NCBI GenBank assembly: GCA_000711775.1
Contig: ARYC01000191.1
Span: 1-64,000 of the forward strand
DNA: 64,000 nucleotides
DNA from: Oxytricha trifallax
Lineage: Eukaryota > Ciliophora > Spirotrichea > Sporadotrichida > Oxytrichidae
Direction: 5' to 3'
Shown here: positions 58,214 to 64,000 of the stretch, one piece after another
How positions within the stretch are numbered: position 1 is the stretch's first letter
Layout of the letters: every line of letters begins with the position of its first letter
Notes under the pieces: generated by a model
What the model saw: only the letters and a program-made list of their open reading frames with translations
Told to the model about the DNA's origin: nothing
Database searches by the model: none
Program-made: the position numbers and the translations under genes

Positions 58214-59805
58214 TTAGAATTACACTCTCTGACATTGACTTCTAGCTGATATACTATAAAACTCATGATAATAATAATATCTAATGCCTAAACAATATCT
58301 ATTAAATATTACTGTTGTGACTTAAATGCACTTAACTTTATATCTTACATATAAAGTTTGATTATGACGATTAACAATATCATTGATAGATTAATGATAG
58401 TAATCTTATGCTCTTATCAAAAATAGATCGTCCACAGTTTATGTTAATGAAACTAGATAGATATCAATATTAATAGCCCTTTTTAAAGTAGAAATTGATT
58501 TTAAAACCTTAATGCAAAAATAGGCAGAAACACAGTACAATTACTAATAGATAAAAGTGTTAGATAACACAAAAGTATATGGCTCATAAAATTCTTCAGT
58601 ATTCCCCTATCTACTAATTCCGATTATTTTAGAACAGTTGCACAAAAAATGCAACATACTGACACAGAAATTTACAATAGAAGATTTAGATTAAAATTTA
58701 GTTTAATTTTTATTTTAAAAAGGAATATCATTAATTTTATACTCGGTGATGGTTTAGACCTCGATGTGAGTTTATAAATATTATAAAATCGTATCCTTTA
58801 TCATATTAAAACTTAATAATCTAGTTTTTATTTCATTTAAATTATTAAAACGTTAAAATGAGCACTCTACTTTATATTTCAAAATATTAATAATTGTAGA
58901 TATATTTAGAAGATTAAAGGAACTAATGAATATTCAAAATATGACTTAATATCATGCAATTATAGTAAAATATTTAAGGAAAATTGTAAATTAGCATATG
59001 TTTATATATATATTCCAAATAAATTGAATATTAATAATAGTACTAGTACTATAAATTAAGATTATAAATTTATTAAATAAGTAGTGGTGATTAATTTCAA
59101 AATTCATTCAAAATCAGTATATTAATTGTATAAATATAATTATCACATATAAAGATTTAGTTTTAAATAACATATTATACCCTTTTACCTTAAATTAATA
59201 AAAATCTATTAGCAAATGTATTTATATTAATGATGAATAACTAATATTTTATCATATCTATATTAATAATAATATTGAGCAGTTCATTATTTACTTTTAT
59301 TTACTTGTGCTGGTAATAAAATTTAAGTTCTATGAATTTTAAAATCTCAAAGCATATTAAAAATATGATATATCCTCGAATACATATTCGATTAAAATCA
59401 TAAATTTAAATATTCCGCAAAGAAACTCTAACCCAATCTTTTTTTCAGATAAAACATATAAAGTTGAATGTTTCAAATAAATTTATAATTTAAAACCATT
59501 AGTATCACGTCAAAACTACTAACCTGCTCAAATCAAAGCGACTAAATATATATTTTAAATGCTATTTTAATTGAATTGCACTGTAACAGCAGGCGAGATA
59601 CAGTATAAATTCAGATGTTGATAATTCTTATTAATAAAACGAAGAGGGAATCTACTCAAAGCGTATTAACATTATAAAATCTGGTTTAATTATAATTAAT
59701 ATAATCAAACTGATAAACTATGTCTGCACTTAAATATTAAAAAAGATACATTATAATAATAATAATAGAAACTATAATTTTAACTTTATTTTAGGATGGC
59801 AAAAA
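58214..59805. other. AT-rich stretch
   Basis: No gene recognised. The last bases before 59795 (TTTATTTTAG) resemble a 3' splice site, so a 5' exon of the next gene could lie here. Confidence 0.4.
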
Positions 59806-62800
59806 ATGTAATCAAATCCATTTGGAAGCAAATAGGAAAAAGACAATGTATTAAAATAAATAAGACAATCAGTAAGAGAAACAAAAGAAGAGGGAGATAG
59901 TAGAGGATTCGATATTCAAGGAGTTGAGAATGACTCTCATAATGAAAGCCATATTACTTAAATGCATGTTATTCGAGTGCTTTGAAAGGATTGTATGATA
60001 AATTAAAAAAGGTATAAATAATTATTATCAAAAAAATGACATTTATATTATTGAATTGAATGAATATCAATGACCTGTTGAACTCTAAAGTGAATAAAAG
60101 CTAATTGAAGCAAGCAGCGCTGTCAGCGGCTCCTCCATTTCAGTCAGAGAATTTAACAAGCAATACTACATAATTTAGATAATGCTAAATAAATGATAAA
60201 TCAAACTAATTTAACAAAGAATCCTGCTGTTTTACCTCATAAGAACATGTGAAGTATAAATCTCAGAGTGAATTCTACAATTATGCTCCAAATTAAGTGC
60301 TTATTATTCATTTTGTATTTTATATATCTTTGTTATTCTATCCTTTTTATGGATGTGTTAAATACATTTTCACATTATAATTCCAAATTATATTCAAGAA
60401 TATTTAAAAGCAGTTGAAGATGATCAAATATGATAGAGATTGCCGCATTAAAATGATTACTTAACTATATTTCAGCTGATTCTAAAAACTAAATTATATC
60501 CAATAATATATACAATAAAATTAGAAAAAGTGTAAGTGACATGTTTATAATTTAAGTAATTATAAATTGTTTAATAATTTTATTCAAAGGAAACTAAGAA
60601 TAAGAGATTGATTTGCTTTGATAGTTCTTGTAAATTGATTAATACTATTAGCCTACTAAATTAAAAAAGCAACAAAATGAATTGAGTTTGTACATGCAAA
60701 TCATTATTCATTTGAGAACACAAGTTAATAAGTTAAAATCCATTTGAAATATTAATCAATAATTAATTATTGCTTAGTGAATTTAAATGGTGCTTGACTT
60801 GACTCAAATAAAGAAATCAGGTAAGATGCGGACATTGAAAATAAACAGAGGGTTGCTAGTTAACCCACAAATATTTAATATATTTTACAGGTTTCAGCCA
60901 GTGCAACACCAAATAGGCAACAGCTGCATGCGAATACAGCGACACTTCCACAACAAACATCAAACAGACTAATAATAAATGCCTGATTGAGTTAGCTGAA
61001 TTTTACAGAGTCTAGGTGAATTTGCTAAAGCACATTTTATGGTCTGTTGAGAGGACTTATCTTGTTTCATAACTAAACGGCAGATATATCGCAATCTGGT
61101 TTCAGTCAGGATACTTTAGATATTTCTCAAATTGATATGAATGGAAGACAGTAATTTAAAATCTTCTTAAACCTCTAATAACTACTTAATAGAAATTGTT
61201 TAATAATAAGATATAGAGTATATATTCATTGATTCCTGAAACTATAATGTTTAATTATTTCTATCATGTATAAATATAATCATACTCGCCTTAAAAGAGC
61301 AAACAATGAGTTAGGAAGAAGCTTTACAGAGAAGCAAGAAAGCAAAGCAAAGAAGTGCATACTTGGTGTCGTGGTGCCAAATCCAGAAATAATAAAGCTG
61401 CTTTCTCTAAGATATCTTGCATAATATAAAAATATTGTGTTTATTATAATTAGTTAATGATTAACTTCGATTATGATAAACTGGGGGTCATTGCCTTCCA
61501 TTTTGGAAAGAAACAATCATATTGAATTAAACCTGTATTCTTTTCAAGACAAAATGATTATTTATATATATAGGGTAATTAATTATAAGTTTAATATGCA
61601 ATATATAAAATAAAAAATTAATACAATTGAATGTGAATGCTCTCAATTACTAACTAAGTATAATCGCAACAAAGACTAGGCAGAAGAAGAGAAAAAGTAG
61701 AAGACAGAGAGAAGAAGTGGCTTTCATCAAGATTCAATCTAAACCATGAATCAAGGAGTCATTTTGTCGACATAAAGATAAAAACAACATTAAATAAAGT
61801 TTAAAGCTTAGAGTGAGTGAACTTTACTATTAAACTCACATATCTGTATAAACATCTGATAGTTGTAAATACCTAGACTGAGATATCCACGGCTGTGTTA
61901 GTTGAAATAGATTCAATTGCGTGTACTTTGACATGTTTTAATCAAAAATAATTAATATAATAACAAATACTTTGTTTATATATTTATATTAACTAAATAT
62001 TGCATCAATCTTTAACTTTGTTAATTTTTAATTTCTGTGGTTAATAACGACTAAACAAACACTTAGCGGTTTTTAAAATAAAGTTTGTTCATTTAATTCC
62101 AATCAATCCTCATTAAATGCACGAATAAGATGAAAATGATTGACTGCTGACCAATACAAACATATAAAGAAAAAATATTGCATAAAGCCTCAATTTATAA
62201 TGAAGTTGTTCTCCTCACAGAAACAATTAAATAAATTAATACATTATTCTTCATAGTTTATTGATTATATTCCTCTGTTTCACTCTATAAAAGGAGTTAT
62301 TTTACATTTAAAGAGTACAGGATTGTATGTAAGAAAGAGTATTCATTATTTACGATTGAAATGGAGGATATGATAGACAAATATCACAATCAATGGATAT
62401 ATATATATATATATATAGCTAATTATCTATCAATTAACAAGCTTGTATAGTAAAGTATAACTGTAAAATAATATTACTGTTAAAGTTGAACTCATAGTAG
62501 GGTTAAGTATTTGATTGAAATATGAATTAATGTTTAGATGCAGGAACCAGACAAATGTATCTGATTTACCCCACAAATTAAGCTCCCTATCTAAAATATC
62601 TCAAATAACTCTGCTTCAATTTTCTCATATAATATTAGCTTAGATTAATGTAAAAGAGTACAGATAGAAACTAAAACAGTCGTGTTTGTTAAGTTGAGAG
62701 GAAAATGTGAGTATTGTATTCAATATAGTGCATATTTTGACTATTTATGCTTTTTGCAAACAATAAATGATCACAGTCAACTTCAACTGCATATATCAAT

Positions 62801-63096
62801 TAAAAGAGGATTGTGATGATTAAATGCATTAGTAGTTGATAATCTGCTTCAAGGTGATTTAGTTAATTGCTCTGCTTCAAATCCATTTTAAATCATAACG
62901 AAATAGGCACTAAAATTTGCGATCAATTATATATTAATTGCTATCCAATATAAGTAAAGGAAACATAACTGAAATAAATCAAAAAAGATTTAATAGAAAC
63001 GGTTGATATCTGAGTACAAGCCTTTGCGCTGAACTTTCTATTCTTCACCTACAAGTTTATCGTTTATTCTAAAGCAATTCTCACCATTTCTTCTGA
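59806..63096 (+). CDS. IES-interrupted somatic (macronuclear-destined) gene, 8 MDSs
   Basis: Eight segments: 59806-59934, 60069-60302, 60790-60995, 61307-61425, 61660-61812, 62534-62619, 62870-62921 and 63023-63096. Each consecutive pair shares a direct repeat (AATGAC, GTGCTT, TGAGTTAG, ATAAT, TTAGA, CTCTGCTTCAA, TTTGCG). Keeping one repeat copy at each junction, and removing an intron at 60821-60890 (GTAAGA...TTACAG), leaves 936 coding bases = 312 codons, with no TGA before 63094-63096. Start MQSNPFGSKQEKDN, end FQSNSHHFF. The product is polar, Gln/Ser/Lys-rich, with a basic stretch (GRRREKVEDREKK), and not recognised. ATG 59806 is the first possible start; an upstream exon is not excluded. 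Order is linear, not scrambled. Confidence 0.85.
59935..60074 (+). other. IES 1 (140 bp), pointer AATGAC
   Basis: AT-rich; pointer copies at 59929-59934 and 60069-60074. Contains stops in the gene frame. Confidence 0.8.
60303..60795 (+). other. IES 2 (493 bp), pointer GTGCTT
   Basis: Pointer copies at 60297-60302 and 60790-60795; AT-rich. Confidence 0.8.
60996..61314 (+). other. IES 3 (319 bp), pointer TGAGTTAG
   Basis: Pointer copies at 60988-60995 and 61307-61314. The reading frame set by the spliced intron is the one continued in the next MDS. Confidence 0.8.
61426..61664 (+). other. IES 4 (239 bp), pointer ATAAT
   Basis: Pointer copies at 61421-61425 and 61660-61664. A short AT-only repeat, so the exact boundary is the least certain of the seven. 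It is the choice that keeps the frame used by both neighbours. Confidence 0.65.
61813..62538 (+). other. IES 5 (726 bp), pointer TTAGA
   Basis: Pointer copies at 61808-61812 and 62534-62538. Includes an (AT)n tract near 62398-62417. Confidence 0.7.
62620..62880 (+). other. IES 6 (261 bp), pointer CTCTGCTTCAA
   Basis: 11-bp pointer at 62609-62619 and 62870-62880. A third partial copy (TCTGCTTCAA) lies inside the IES at about 62843-62852. Confidence 0.85.
62922..63028 (+). other. IES 7 (107 bp), pointer TTTGCG
   Basis: Pointer copies at 62916-62921 and 63023-63028. Excision leads to the natural TGA. Confidence 0.8.
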
Positions 63097-64000
63097 TTGC
63101 CAAGTTTAATACTCGAAGATTTACTAATTGGATCACTTAGCCTAATTTATATGAAAACAGCCTGAACAATACCGCAAACAGCTTAATAAAAATCAACTAT
63201 CAAACTTACTGTACTTAGCAAATAACCATCGATTGCAGTTAATCAAAATAAAATGAAACAAATTTATTTGATATTTATTTGAATTACAAATTGTTATATA
63301 GACTTAATATGAATAATTTTATTGCTTACTTCATAGATGTGATCTTTTAGCTGATAATATTATATCTTTTTAGATCGTTTTTTCCTAATTCTATGTTAGA
63401 TCTATATATATTCATCAGAGCATGCTTTAATGTAACTTGTAAAATTCAATGAATATGGAGTTCAGCCATCTTTGGTATAATACTTTGCTATAAAGTAGTT
63501 TTTTTCGTATATTTTTGGATTGTTTTCTAATTTAATTATTTAAAAATTGTGGTGTTTAATTAAATATAAAATTATTTTGCTTTCTTATAAAGTGATGGAG
63601 GTTAATTTTTAGAATAGTAAAATTAATCTAATTGCTAGTAAATTATGATTTATACGTAGAGATAATTCTTTGCAATTTCTACTTCTTCTAAATATTGAAA
63701 TGTTAATATTTAATTACTGGAACATTCAAATATAATAAAATAATAACAATAAAAAGGGAAAAATGCAGGAATTTTATAACTAATACCTTGAATAATGCTG
63801 TATAAAATTTAAAAAAAATTTTAGCATAAATAATTGCTTTTAATGATAACAGAATTAAGTGTTATTATTATAATGTCGTTATACAAGAAAGTATAATATT
63901 AATTTTATTATAGAGTTATGATAAACACTTAAATAACTATGATTAATTAAAGAACATCAGTTAAATAAAAGTCTTAATTAAGTTAAATATTCAAATTTTT
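63097..64000. other. AT-rich stretch after the somatic gene
   Basis: Open frames continue for a while after 63096 but lack coding character beyond about 63240. Presumed 3' flank. Confidence 0.4.

Noticed and set aside
60891..60971. Alternative frame after the MDS 3 intron (VSASATPNRQQLHAN...)
   Set aside because: It looks protein-like but ends in TGA, while the chosen splice phase leads in frame through the 8-bp pointer TGAGTTAG into MDS 4.
61660..61762. Alternative readings of MDS 5 in the other two frames, both open
   Set aside because: Only the frame using the ATAAT and TTAGA pointers joins both neighbours without a stop; the other frames hit TGA or do not join.
1..64000. rRNA, tRNA and CRISPR arrays
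   Set aside because: I saw no cloverleaf-like or rRNA-like conserved stretch and no regularly spaced repeats; a dedicated tRNA scan was not possible.

Overview
The window reads as germline (micronuclear) DNA of a hypotrich/spirotrich ciliate. It is AT-rich, and long reading frames appear only if TAA and TAG are read as glutamine and TGA is the sole stop. Three elements with C4A4-like termini carry the gene set of the TBE transposons known from Oxytricha and its relatives: a DDE transposase, a 22-kDa protein and a zinc-finger/kinase protein. I cannot name the species from sequence alone. All products below assume this code. Most genes belong to mobile elements, many of them decayed. || 1-3.65 kb: right part of a decayed transposon (copy 1) with a SecA-like ATPase tail, an opposite-strand accessory gene and a DD34E transposase. 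4.7-7.6 kb: a short coding-looking segment, a damaged MT-A70 methyltransferase gene and a minus-strand somatic-gene candidate. 8.16-13.3 kb: a decayed LINE (endonuclease plus reverse transcriptase) split by a nested retroposon (9.26-11.0 kb) with a 12-bp target duplication and an (ATT)n tail. 13.2-15.4 kb: a Ulp1-type protease gene with a 776-bp insert between AAAGTT repeats; further copies lie at 18.6-19.3, 35.6-37.7 and 38.0-38.7 kb. || 17.5-18.2 kb: a Gln/Met/Pro-rich minus-strand gene. 19.3-27.3 kb: three nested or abutting TBE elements, followed by a 420-bp near-perfect foldback at about 28 kb. 28.5-35 kb: fragments of unrecognised genes and a TBE-like kinase relic. || 41.5-51.9 kb: a second, largely intact copy (10.4 kb) of the element at the window start. 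It is bounded by ~80-bp inverted repeats and encodes a ~1,100-residue SecA-like ATPase, the accessory protein, an intact DD34E transposase and a Cys-tailed protein. The same three-gene order in two copies makes this the strongest candidate for a little-described mobile system. 55.2-58.2 kb: a different element with ~400-bp inverted repeats carrying a superfamily-3 helicase gene and a convergent gene. || 59.8-63.1 kb: a textbook interrupted germline gene. Eight coding segments in linear order are separated by seven AT-rich segments, each bounded by a 5-11 bp direct repeat. Removing the seven segments and one 70-nt intron leaves one continuous 311-codon frame. The other stretches (3.65-4.7, 7.6-8.15, 15.4-17.5, 29.3-30.1, 39.6-41.5, 52-54, 58.2-59.8 and 63.1-64 kb) are AT-rich and show little or no coding signal. 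I saw no rRNA, tRNA or CRISPR array.
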